Below, one piece after another: positions 6,846 through 14,975 of a stretch of DNA of 34,961 nucleotides; position 1 is the stretch's first letter, and each line of letters starts with the position of its first letter. The stretch lies in contig NZ_MSIT01000022.1 in assembly GCF_002094885.1 (NCBI RefSeq), positions 1 through 34,961 of the forward strand. Direction: 5' to 3'. Both the position numbers and the translations under genes were made by a program. The notes below the pieces were generated by a model, which was given only the letters and a program-made list of their open reading frames with translations, was not told the origin of the DNA and searched no databases. Source of the DNA: Salibaculum halophilum. Lineage in GTDB: Bacteria > Pseudomonadota > Alphaproteobacteria > Rhodobacterales > Rhodobacteraceae.

Positions 6846-7781
6846 TCATCCTGGCAGCGGGATAAACGCGTCCCGGTCGCCCTCGGGCAGGTCGAACTGG
6901 CCCTGGCCCCAGTTGGCCGCCTTCCATTCACGCTTGGCATGCTCGATCTTCTCGCGGCTGGACGAAACGAAATTCCACCAGATGTAGCGCGGCCCGTTCA
7001 GGGTGGCGCCGCCGAGGGCCATGAGGCGCGCGCCTTGCGGTCCGGCCTTCACGGCGATGCGGTCGCCGGGGCGAAAGACCATCATGCGGCCGGCCTCATA
7101 GGTCTGGCCGGCGATGCTGACCGCCCCCTCGGTGACGTAGAGCCCGCGATCCTCGTGGTCGTCGGGCAGCGGGAAGAGTGCGTCGGCGTCGAGCGTGACA
7201 TCAAGGTAGAAGGTCTCGGAATGCAGCGTTGCCGGGGCCGCGCGCCCGTAGGCCGACCCGAGGATGAGGCGGGCGCTGACGCCGCCATCCTCGAATTCCG
7301 GCAGGGTGTCGGCGGCGTGGTGCTCAAAATCCGGGGGCATGTCCTCGCGGTTTTCGGGCAGGGCGATCCAGGTCTGGATACCGTAGAGCGAATGGGGGCC
7401 GGTGCGGGCCAGGCTGCTGGTGCGTTCCGAATGCGTGACGCCGCGGCCCGCGACCATCCAGTTCACCGCGCCGGGGCGGATGATCTGGTCGGTCCCGAGG
7501 CTGTCGCGGTGGTGGAAATCGCCGCGGTAGAGGTAGGTGACGGTGCCCAGCCCGATATGAGGATGCGGGCGCACGTCGATGCCCTGCCCTGTCAGGAAAT
7601 CCGCCGGCCCGGCCTGGTCGAAGAAGATGAACGGCCCCACCATCTGCCGCTTTGGGGCCGGCAGGGCGCGGCGCACCTCGAAGCCGCCGATGTCGCGGGC
7701 GCGGGGCACGACAAGGGTCTCGATGGCGTCCACCCCGACCTCGTCGGGGCACACGGGGGCAAGCGCGGGATTCCAGCTCGT
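6846..7781 (-). CDS. pirin-family protein; probable ATG replaced by ACG
   Basis: A bicupin of the pirin family, about 311 aa. The N-terminal pirin domain contains FEVRRALPAPKRQMVGPF, the metal-binding HPHIGLGTVTYL, then GAVNWMVAGRGVTHSER, supplying the three His and one Glu of the metal site. The C-terminal cupin (PF05726 type) contains LFPLPDDHEDRGLYVTEG. Family N-termini of the form MSWNPALAP align with codons beginning at 7781, but that codon is ACG rather than ATG, six bases after a perfect AGGAG. The first conventional start is GTG at 7754, with a poor Shine-Dalgarno. Pirins have been described as quercetinases or regulators; the role here is unknown. Apart from its start the frame is intact. 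Confidence 0.85.
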   Translation of the reverse strand, partial: TSWNPALAPVCPDEVGVDAIETLVVPRARDIGGFEVRRALPAPKRQMVGPFIFFDQAGPADFLTGQGIDVRPHPHIGLGTVTYLYRGDFHHRDSLGTDQIIRPGAVNWMVAGRGVTHSERTSSLARTGPHSLYGIQTWIALPENREDMPPDFEHHAADTLPEFEDGGVSARLILGSAYGRAAPATLHSETFYLDVTLDADALFPLPDDHEDRGLYVTEGAVSIAGQTYEAGRMMVFRPGDRIAVKAGPQGARLMALGGATLNGPRYIWWNFVSSSREKIEHAKREWKAANWGQGQFDLPEGDRDAFIPLPG

Positions 7782-8049
7782 GAGCGTCTCCTTTCACGCG
7801 CCATGGTAGGTGCTGTGAAGCCGCACCGCCACAGCGGAGGCGTTCGTTTCGATCGAACACCGGGTTTCGGGCGCGCCACCCCTTGTGGACGAGCGAGTGC
7901 GGTCCATTCGGTCCTGCCGGAGTCGGGAGCCCGAAATGACCCCGCCCGACCTCCGACCGCTGCCGCAAGGTGCTGCAACGGATATGTCCCGACGCGGGTC
8001 GAGCTGATCGAACAGGGAAAGGCCTGAACAACCTTCGGCTGATCGTCAC
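7782..8049. other. intergenic stretch, no gene recognised
   Basis: Between the pirin gene and the second LtrA-like gene, both on the minus strand. It contains the pirin ribosome binding site at 7788-7792. I see no conserved protein, terminator or repeat in the remainder. Confidence 0.5.
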
Positions 8050-9193
8050 TCACGCCGCGCGGCGCTGCAAGACCTGGCGCCGCGCGATGGCTGTGAGAAC
8101 CAGGATCGCGGCGATCCATTCGAGCGCGGGAACCGGGCCCCAGCACCCCGCGACCAGCAATGCGGCCGAGACCGGCAGGATCAATCCGGCCCGCCCCCGG
8201 AGACTCGCGGCGTCGCGGATCAGCCAGAGTGACGCGACGAAGGCAGCGGCCGAAAGTCCGATCAGCAGCGCGGCGGTGCTCGCCTGGCCTTGCGCGCTCA
8301 ACACCACGCGCATCCCGCTGCCCACCAGCGCCGCGGCGGCGAAGACCGCGCCATGGCCGTAACCCCATTGCAGCGCCCGCGCCAGCCGCGTCTCGGCGAG
8401 ATGCGCCTCGTCCGCGAAGTAGAGGCTCCAGAGCGAGAACGCGATCAAGGCGAAAAGGACCGCCTGCCACAGGCGCCCGGCATCCCCGGTGTCGGCCATG
8501 TCTTGCAAAGCCGCCACGATGGCGATGAAGCATTGGCCGAGCACGATCAGTGTCAGCCGGCCATAACGCGCGACGATATGGGCCCGGTGCCAGGCCGTCG
8601 CGCCCTTCCGCTCCGCGACGGCCGGTACCGCGAGTTCCAGCGTCGCCCCGGCCGCAAAGAGCGGCAGGTAGGCTTGCGATCCCGGCGGAATCACGATGAC
8701 CAGCGCGATCCAGTAGAGCTGTGCCACCGTGATCCCGCCCGAGTATCGCACAGCCGTCGCACGGCGCTCCGGGTCGCCCCGCGCGGCCCCTAGCCAGAAC
8801 ACGACCAGCACCATGCGCATGAGAATGAAGCCTGCCAGCGCCAGCCAGAACGGCTCGCCGGAAAATACGTCGTTGATCCCCGCCGCCAGCATGAGTGCGC
8901 CGAACATCATAACCATGGTCAGGATTCGGAACGCAGCAGAGCCATCGTCATGGGCCGAGGCGAACCAAGTATAGTTCATCCACGCCCACCAGATCATGAA
9001 GAAGCTGCACAGAAACCCCGTTAGGGCCGTGCCGATCTCGCCGGAGGCGACCCCCTCGGACAGTTGCCCGGCCGTCGCCCCCGATGGCGACGACGGCTGC
9101 CAGGTCGAACATTAGCTCCAACGGCGTCACCCCGCGCACGGCGTCTTGGCTGTCGCGGGGCGCGAAGCGGGGCAATCCCTGGGCAGATCGCAT
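8050..9193 (-). pseudogene. second LtrA-family membrane protein, frameshifted in a C5/G5 run
   Basis: From the ATG at 9193 (AAGGTGAC upstream) the protein begins with an LtrA-type N-terminus, VRGVTPLELMFDLAAVVAIG, then leaves frame. In the next frame ATAGQLSEGVASGEIGTALT continues directly into MIWWAWMNYTWFASAHDDG and the full LtrA body to the stop at 8050, including LYFADEAHLAETR. Removing one base from the five-base run at 9078-9082 restores a continuous frame (AIGATAGQ) of about 380 aa. It is a separate, divergent copy from the LtrA pseudogene at 5581-6777. A homopolymer indel could also be a sequencing error, so inactivation is less certain than for the other copy. Confidence 0.82.
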
Positions 9194-9529
9194 GGCTGTC
9201 ACCTTAATGGTTTCGCTTTGTTCTATGGTTTGTCAATAACAGGTATGGATCCTCTTGAATGTGCAGGCAGTTTTCCCACGCCGTTGCGGTTTCTTTAAAA
9301 ACAAATAGTGGCAATGACCTGTCTGGCGGCTTGCAGTCGCAAGTCATTTTTCCGCGCAGCCATACGACCACTCGTCACCTGCGCCGGAAGGCTGGGTCGT
9401 GACGCCCCAAGGCACTGCCCGGTGGGGAAAGCGCGACCTGTCGTGCTGCGCCGCCAAACGGGGCGCTTTTCCCCGACGGGGGGATGCGCTACACCGCGCA
9501 CAATCTGCCACCACGCCCTCGGGGACCCC
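9194..9529. other. long leader region upstream of pheT with two hairpins
   Basis: No convincing gene. A stem-loop with a GGCTTGC/GCAAGTC stem at 9328-9345 is followed by ATTTTT and resembles a short intrinsic terminator on the plus strand. A second structure pairs GGGGAAAGCGC (9424-9434) with GCGCTTTTCCCC (9463-9474), with one bulged base. They could form an attenuated pheT leader or simply mark the end of the accessory region. I found no Phe-rich leader peptide. Confidence 0.35.
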
Positions 9530-11929
9530 ATGAAATTCACGCTGTCCTGGTTGAAGGAACATCTCGAAACGACCGCCCCCGTCGCGGAGATTTGCGCGGC
9601 GCTGACCGATCTCGGGCTCGAGGTCGAGGGCGTCGAGGACCCCGCCGAGCGGCTGGCGCCCTTCACCCTGGCGCGGGTCAAATCTGCCGAGCCGCACCCG
9701 GACGCCGACCGCCTGCGCGTCTGCACCGTCGAGACCGACACGGGCGAGCGGCAGATCATCTGCGGCGCCCCCAATGCCCGAGCGGGCATAACCGTGGTGC
9801 TGGCCAAGCCGGGCGACTACGTGCCCGGGATCGACACGACCCTGTCGGTGGGCAAGATCCGCGGTGTGGAAAGCCACGGCATGATGGCTTCGGAACGCGA
9901 ACTGGAACTGAGCGACGAACACGACGGGATCATCGAACTTCCCTCGGGAGAGGTGGGCCAGAAATTCACCGACTGGCTGGCGGCGCACGACCCCGCGAAG
10001 GTCGACCCGGTCATCGAGATCGCCATCACCCCGAACCGGCCCGACGCGCTGGGCGTGCGCGGCATCGCCCGCGACCTGGCGGCGCGGGGGCTGGGCCGGC
10101 TCAAGCCGCTGTCGGTCGATCCGGTTCCGACCGCGTTTCCCTGCCCGGTGTCCGTGTCCATCGACGACGACACGCGTGACCAGGCGCCGGTCTTTTTCGG
10201 CCGGCTGATCCGGGGCGTGACGAACGGCCCCAGTCCCGGCTGGCTGCAACAGCGCCTGGCGGCGATCGGGCTGCGGCCGATTTCCTTCCTCGTCGATGTG
10301 ACCAACTGGTTCACGTACGATCTGAACCGCCCGCTGCACGTCTTCGACGCCGACAGGATCGCGGGCAGCGCCCTGCGCCTGTATCGCGCCGAAGGCGGCG
10401 AGACCCTGACCGGGCTGGACGAGAAGGACTATACCTTTCCCGCGGGCGCGACCGTGATCGCCGACGCGCAAGGCCCCGAAAGCATCGCCGGCGTGATGGG
10501 CGGCCTGCGCACGGGCTGCGGTGACGCGACGGTGAACGTCTTCGTCGAGGCCGCCTATTTCGACCCGGTCACCACGGCCCACACGGGCCGCGCGATGAAG
10601 ATCAATTCCGACGCGCGCTATCGCTTCGAGCGCGGGATCGACCCTGTTTTCACCCACGAGGGGCTGGAACACGCGGTACGGATGATCGTCGATCACGCCG
10701 GCGGCGAGGCCTCCGAGGTGGTGCAGGCGGGCGATGTGCCGGATGTCGCGCGCGCCTACAAGCTGGACACCGCGCGGTGTTCCTCGCTCGTTGGGATGGA
10801 CATTCCGGCCGAGACGCAGCGCGAAACGCTGACGGCGCTGGGCTTCACGCTCGACGGCGACATGGCCCATGTGCCCAGTTGGCGCCCGGATGTGCAAGGC
10901 GAGGCCGACCTCGTCGAAGAGGTCGCGCGCATCGCCTCGCTGACGAAATTGCAGGGCACACCGATGCCGCGCCCGCGCGCCGGGGTGCCCGCGCCGGTGC
11001 TGACCCCCATGCAGAAGCGCGAACAGATGGCCCGGCGCACCACGGCGGCGCTGGGCTATAACGAATGCGTCACCTACAGCTTCATCGACAAGGCGGCGGC
11101 CACGCTCTTCGGCGGTGGCGATGATGCGACCAGGCTGGAAAACCCGATCTCGTCGGAAATGTCGCACATGCGCCCCGCGCTGCTGCCCGGACTTTTGCAG
11201 GCCGCTGCCCGCAACCAGGCGCGCGGCATGCCCGACATGGCCCTGTTCGAGGTGGGCGATGCCTTCCACGGCGGCGAGCCGGGCGAACAGCAAACCCTTG
11301 TCACCGGCCTGCTGGTCGGGCGCACCACGCCCAAGGACGTGCACGGCGCCTCGCGCCCGGTGGACATCTACGACGCCAAGGCCGATGCTGAGGCGGTGCT
11401 GGCGGCCATGGGCGCGCCGGCCAAGGTTCAGATCCTGCGCGGGGCCGAGGGCTGGTGGCACCCGGGCCGGCACGGCATGATCTGCCTCGGGCCGAAAAAG
11501 GTGCTGGGGGTCTTCGGCGAATTGCACCCCAAGGTGCTGCGCGCGTTGGACGTGAAAGGCCCGGCCGTGGGCTTTACCCTCTGGCCGGCCGAAATCCCGT
11601 TGCCGCGCAAGGCGCAGGCCAGCCGCGGGGCGCTGCACGTGCCCGACCTGCAGCCCGTCGAACGCGACTTCGCCTTCGTGGTCGATACGGGGGTCGAGGC
11701 GCTGACGCTGGTCAATGCCGCCGCCGGGGCCGACAAGGCGCTGATCGAGGATGTCCGGGTCTTCGACGAATTCATCGGCGGGTCGCTGGGCGCGGACAAG
11801 AAGTCTCTGGCCATCACCGTGCGGATGCAACCCGAGGAAAAGACCCTGACCGAAAAGGACATCGAGGCCGTCAGCGCCCGCATCGTCGAAAAGGTTCAGA
11901 CGGCCACGGGCGGCGCGTTGCGCGGCTAG
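9530..11929 (+). CDS. pheT: phenylalanine--tRNA ligase beta subunit
   Basis: PheT, 799 aa, is a normal bacterial length. With PheS it forms the cytoplasmic alpha2-beta2 enzyme that charges tRNA-Phe. Visible in order: N-terminal MKFTLSWLKEHLE; an EMAP/tRNA-binding domain at about 40-150 (HPDADRLRVC, IICGAPN, KIRGVESHGMMAS); B3/B4 editing module with EAAYFDPVTTAHTGRAMKI and RYRFERGIDP; a B5 domain; and a C-terminal FDX-ACB anticodon-binding domain (PVERDFAFVVD to IVEKVQTATGG). The ATG at 9530 is fixed by homology. The stop overlaps the stop of the convergent LysR gene. pheS is not in the window: the neighbour upstream is an LtrA pseudogene. Confidence 0.97.
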   Translation: MKFTLSWLKEHLETTAPVAEICAALTDLGLEVEGVEDPAERLAPFTLARVKSAEPHPDADRLRVCTVETDTGERQIICGAPNARAGITVVLAKPGDYVPGIDTTLSVGKIRGVESHGMMASERELELSDEHDGIIELPSGEVGQKFTDWLAAHDPAKVDPVIEIAITPNRPDALGVRGIARDLAARGLGRLKPLSVDPVPTAFPCPVSVSIDDDTRDQAPVFFGRLIRGVTNGPSPGWLQQRLAAIGLRPISFLVDVTNWFTYDLNRPLHVFDADRIAGSALRLYRAEGGETLTGLDEKDYTFPAGATVIADAQGPESIAGVMGGLRTGCGDATVNVFVEAAYFDPVTTAHTGRAMKINSDARYRFERGIDPVFTHEGLEHAVRMIVDHAGGEASEVVQAGDVPDVARAYKLDTARCSSLVGMDIPAETQRETLTALGFTLDGDMAHVPSWRPDVQGEADLVEEVARIASLTKLQGTPMPRPRAGVPAPVLTPMQKREQMARRTTAALGYNECVTYSFIDKAAATLFGGGDDATRLENPISSEMSHMRPALLPGLLQAAARNQARGMPDMALFEVGDAFHGGEPGEQQTLVTGLLVGRTTPKDVHGASRPVDIYDAKADAEAVLAAMGAPAKVQILRGAEGWWHPGRHGMICLGPKKVLGVFGELHPKVLRALDVKGPAVGFTLWPAEIPLPRKAQASRGALHVPDLQPVERDFAFVVDTGVEALTLVNAAAGADKALIEDVRVFDEFIGGSLGADKKSLAITVRMQPEEKTLTEKDIEAVSARIVEKVQTATGGALRG

Positions 11930-12813
11930 ACCCGCGCCAGCACCTCGGCCAGGTGGTCGAACACCAGCCTTATGCGCGGGCTGTTGTGGATTTCCCGGTG
12001 GGTGACCAGCCAGACCGGGAAATCGACCGACAGTACCTCGGGCAGGACCGGTTCGACCCGCGGCTCCTGCGCGGCGATGCTGGCGTCCATGGGGCAAACC
12101 CCCATGCCGCTGCAGACCATTTCCCAGGCGACGATCCCGTTCTCCGAGTGCACGACGAAACTTTCGGGTGACACGGGAACGCCCATGGCGCGGATATGGC
12201 CGCACATCAGGGCCGGGTCGCCAAAGGCCACCCAGTCGAGCGCGGCCATGGCCTCGGGCGTGGCGGGCCGACCCTTGCGGGCAAGATAGTCGGAGGCGGC
12301 GTAGAACAGGCCGTGCCCCTCGCGCACCCGCCGTGCCACCAGGTTCGGCTGTTCCGGGCGGACATGGCGGATCGCGATATCGGCCTCGCGTCGCAGCAGG
12401 TCGGAGAGCTGGTTGGTCGCCACCACCTCGATGGCCAGTTGCGGCGCGCGCCGGCGCAGCTCCGCCACGACGCCGGGCAAGAGGGTATGCGACAGGATAT
12501 CGCTGGCCGAGATGCTGACCCGGCCCGAGATGCCGGATTGCTGGCCGATGGCGCTGACGGTCAGCCGGTCCGCCGCCGCGCCCATTTCGCGGACATGCGC
12601 CAGAAGCTCGCGGCCCGCGTCAGTGAGTTCAAGGCCGCGACCGACCCGCTCGAACAGCAGAAGTGACAACTGGTTTTCAAGGGCCGAGACTTGGCGGCTC
12701 AGCGTTGGCTGCGTCAACCCCAGCACCTTGGCCGCCCCCGAAAGCGAGCCGGCCTCGGCCGTGGCGAGAAACGCGCGCAGGCGGTTCCAGTCAGGTGGTG
12801 CCTGGTAATTCAT
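11926..12813 (-). CDS. LysR-family transcriptional regulator
   Basis: A 295-aa LTTR. Residues about 8-66 form the winged HTH: WNRLRAFLATAEAGSLSGAA, then VLGLTQPTLSRQVSALENQL, with the LFER-x-GR-x-x-x-LT wing. The rest is a periplasmic-binding-like effector domain (SGRVSISASDILSHTLLPG, READIAIRHVRPEQPNLVARR, GMGVCPMDASIA). The sequence is like the LTTR group that regulates adjacent enzymes with one conserved C-terminal domain. The ATG at 12813 (MNYQAPPDW) is where homology starts. It is divergent from the methyltransferase at 12900, its probable target, across 86 bp. Its stop codon overlaps that of pheT on the other strand. Confidence 0.92.
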   Translation of the reverse strand: MNYQAPPDWNRLRAFLATAEAGSLSGAAKVLGLTQPTLSRQVSALENQLSLLLFERVGRGLELTDAGRELLAHVREMGAAADRLTVSAIGQQSGISGRVSISASDILSHTLLPGVVAELRRRAPQLAIEVVATNQLSDLLRREADIAIRHVRPEQPNLVARRVREGHGLFYAASDYLARKGRPATPEAMAALDWVAFGDPALMCGHIRAMGVPVSPESFVVHSENGIVAWEMVCSGMGVCPMDASIAAQEPRVEPVLPEVLSVDFPVWLVTHREIHNSPRIRLVFDHLAEVLARV

Positions 12814-12899
12814 GCATTTGTGTATAGATAGACTTCCATTTTCGTCAATTCCCGTCGGATCCATTCGCCGGTATCACAGCTTTCAAAGGAGAGACCGAC

Positions 12900-13532
12900 A
12901 TGACTGATCCAGCCCGCTTCTGGGACCGTGCCGCCCGGAAATACGCCGCCGCGCCGATCAAGGACATGGCGGCCTACGAATACACGCTGGATCGGACCCG
13001 CGCCTATCTGAAGCCCACGGATCGGGTGCTGGAGCTGGGCTGCGGCACCGGGTCCACCGCGTTGCTGCTGGCCGGGTCCGTGGCGCAGTATCACGGCACC
13101 GACATTTCGCCGGAAATGATCCGCATCGCCCGGGACAAGGCCGACCGGGACGCCGTCGAGACAGTTTCGTTCGCCGCCGCCCGGGCCGAAGATGGCATCG
13201 CCGCGGCGGGGCCGGTCGACGCCATCCTGGCGCTCAACCTGTTGCACCTTCTGCCCGACGCCGAGCGTGTCATCGCGGCCGCCCAGCGCAGCCTGCCCGC
13301 CGGGGGCTGGTTCATCTCCAAGACCGGGTGCCTGGCCGAGCCCTCGATCGGGCTGCGCCGCTTAGCCTTTCGCGCGATGATCCCGATGATGCGCGCGGTC
13401 CGGCTTGCGCCCTATGTGCGGTCCTTCAGTTTTGCCGGCCTGGAGCGGACCATCGAGTCCGCGGGCTTTGACCTGGTCGAGACCAGCACCGGCCCGGCGA
13501 TGAGCCGCTATATCGTGGCGCGCAAGCGTTAG
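12900..13532 (+). CDS. class I SAM-dependent methyltransferase
   Basis: A 210-aa methyltransferase of the Methyltransf_11/25 type. SAM-binding motif I is RVLELGCGTGSTALLLAG at about residues 41-58, followed by the acidic YHGTDISPEMIRIAR (motif II) and a post-motif VDAILALNLLHLLPD. The N-terminus FWDRAARKYAAAPIKDMAAYE is shared with a proteobacterial group of such enzymes. The start follows AAAGGAGAG. The acceptor substrate is not predictable. It is divergent from the LysR gene, which may control it. Confidence 0.88.
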   Translation: MTDPARFWDRAARKYAAAPIKDMAAYEYTLDRTRAYLKPTDRVLELGCGTGSTALLLAGSVAQYHGTDISPEMIRIARDKADRDAVETVSFAAARAEDGIAAAGPVDAILALNLLHLLPDAERVIAAAQRSLPAGGWFISKTGCLAEPSIGLRRLAFRAMIPMMRAVRLAPYVRSFSFAGLERTIESAGFDLVETSTGPAMSRYIVARKR

Positions 13533-13571
13533 GGCTGCTATCACCCCGCCAGATCATTAAAGGGGGAAGGC

Positions 13572-14018
13572 ATGCTCAGGGTTTACCTGTCCGGCGAGAT
13601 ACACACCGACTGGCGCGACCAGATCACCGAGGGGGCCGCGGGGCTGGATATCCGTTTCGACGGCCCGGTGACGGATCACGGCGCGTCCGACGATTGCGGC
13701 GTTGCGATCCTCGGGGCAGAGGACGACAAGTACTGGCACGATCACAAGGGGGCGATGCTCAACGCTATCCGCACCCGCAAGGGCTTGGCCGATGCCGATG
13801 TGGTGGTCGTGCGTTTCGGCGAGAAATACAAGCAATGGAACGCCGCATTTGATGCGGGTCAGGCGGCGGCGCTGGGCAAGTCGCTGATCGTGCTGCAACA
13901 GCCCGAGCATGACCATGCCCTCAAGGAGGTGGACGCCGCCGCCCTCGCCGTGGCGCGCGAGCCGGCGCAGGTGGTGCAGATCCTGCGCTATGTCCTGACC
14001 GGCCAACTGCCCGGGTAG
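13572..14018 (+). CDS. ytoQ: YtoQ-family protein
   Basis: A 148-aa protein of the YtoQ family, related to nucleoside 2-deoxyribosyltransferase-like folds: the N-terminal LRVYLSGEIHTDWR is the family hallmark, with TDHGASDDCG, ADVVVVRFGEKYKQWNAAFD and a C-terminal LRYVLTGQLPG. The ATG follows AGGGGGAAG. Biochemical role is not established. It lies 39 bp after the methyltransferase in the same direction and ends at a strong hairpin shared with the convergent yghU. Confidence 0.9.
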   Translation: MLRVYLSGEIHTDWRDQITEGAAGLDIRFDGPVTDHGASDDCGVAILGAEDDKYWHDHKGAMLNAIRTRKGLADADVVVVRFGEKYKQWNAAFDAGQAAALGKSLIVLQQPEHDHALKEVDAAALAVAREPAQVVQILRYVLTGQLPG

Positions 14019-14043
14019 GCGGGCGCGGGGCTGCCGCGCCCGC
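14019..14043. terminator. strong hairpin between convergent ytoQ and yghU
   Basis: Perfect 10-bp GC-rich stem (GCGGGCGCGG / CCGCGCCCGC) with a 5-base loop, filling nearly all the space between the two converging stops. No T-run on either side, so it may act as a pausing or RNA-stabilising structure rather than a classical intrinsic terminator. Confidence 0.6.
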
Positions 14044-14050
14044 GCAGCGC

Positions 14051-14914
14051 TCAGGCGCCGATCTTGTCCTGCGTTTTCGTGTCGAAATCGCTGGCGTCGT
14101 GGCGTTCGTGCAGTTGCATCGCGGGATCGCCGAAGGGCCGGTTGACCATGCGGCCGCGCTGCACCGCCGGGCGCGCGTCGATCGCCTTGGCCCAGCGCAT
14201 GACGTGCTCGTAGCTGTCCACGTCGAGGAATTCGGCGGCGTCATACATCCGGCCCAGCACGAGTTGCCCGTACCAGGCCCAGATGGCCATGTCGGCGATG
14301 GTGTAGTCGGCGCCGGCAATGAAAGCCTTGTCGGCAAGCTCGCGGTTGAGAACGTCAAGCTGGCGCTTGGTCTCCATTGTGAAGCGGTTGATGGGATATT
14401 CCATCTTTTCGGGGGCGTAGGCATAGAAGTGGCCGAAGCCGCCGCCGACATAGGGCGCGCTGCCCATCTGCCACATCAGCCAGTTCATAACCTCGACCCG
14501 GGCCGGGCCGCGCGCGGGCAGGAAGGCTCCGAAGGTCTCGGCTAGGTGAATCAGGATCGAGCCGCTCTCGAAGACGCGCAGCGGTTCCGGCCCGGTGTGA
14601 TCCACCAGCGCCGGGATCTTGGAATTCGGGTTGATCCCGGCAAAGCCCGATCCGAACTGGTCGCCCTCGCCGATGTTGATCAGCCAGGCATCGTATTCGG
14701 CCCCGGCGTGGCCGGCGGCCAGCAATTCCTCGAACAGGACGGTGACCTTGACGCCGTTGGGCGTGGCCAGCGAGTAGAGCTGGTAGGGATGCTTGCCGAC
14801 CGGCAGCTCCTTGTCATGGGTCGGGCCGGCGACGGGGCGATTGATGCTGGCGAAGCGTCCGCCGCTATCGCCCTCCCAAGTCCAGACGCGGGGCGGGGTG
14901 TAGGTGTCGGTCAT
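14051..14914 (-). CDS. yghU: glutathione-dependent disulfide-bond oxidoreductase, YghU type
   Basis: A 287-aa glutathione S-transferase of the Nu class (YghU/YfcG). It has a long N-terminal extension with FASINRPVAGPTHDKELPVG, then a thioredoxin-like GST_N domain (YQLYSLATPNGVKVTVLFEELL, INPNSKIPALVDHTGPEPLRVFESGSI) in which Thr-Pro-Asn is the expected glutathione-contact motif. The C-terminal helical domain follows (YPINRFTMETKRQLDVLNREL, DYTIADMAIWAWYG). The ATG at 14914 is fixed by homology (MTDTYTPPRVWTW). It lies 61 bp downstream of ald in the same direction and may be read from the ald promoter. Confidence 0.93.
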   Translation of the reverse strand: MTDTYTPPRVWTWEGDSGGRFASINRPVAGPTHDKELPVGKHPYQLYSLATPNGVKVTVLFEELLAAGHAGAEYDAWLINIGEGDQFGSGFAGINPNSKIPALVDHTGPEPLRVFESGSILIHLAETFGAFLPARGPARVEVMNWLMWQMGSAPYVGGGFGHFYAYAPEKMEYPINRFTMETKRQLDVLNRELADKAFIAGADYTIADMAIWAWYGQLVLGRMYDAAEFLDVDSYEHVMRWAKAIDARPAVQRGRMVNRPFGDPAMQLHERHDASDFDTKTQDKIGA

Positions 14915-14975
14915 CGGGACTCCTGTCAATTCGATGTTGCCGCAAACGTAACCAGACCGGACGCCGATACAAGGT

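Noticed and set aside
9308-9529. A Phe-rich leader peptide controlling pheT by attenuation
   Set aside because: The in-frame upstream extension has only one Phe-Phe pair, no Shine-Dalgarno and runs into pheT in the same frame; it does not look like a leader peptide.
9344-12205. A 953-codon open frame antisense to pheT and the 3' part of the LysR gene
   Set aside because: The sequence is low-complexity, rich in Arg, Gly and His, with no domain; it mirrors high-GC third positions of pheT.
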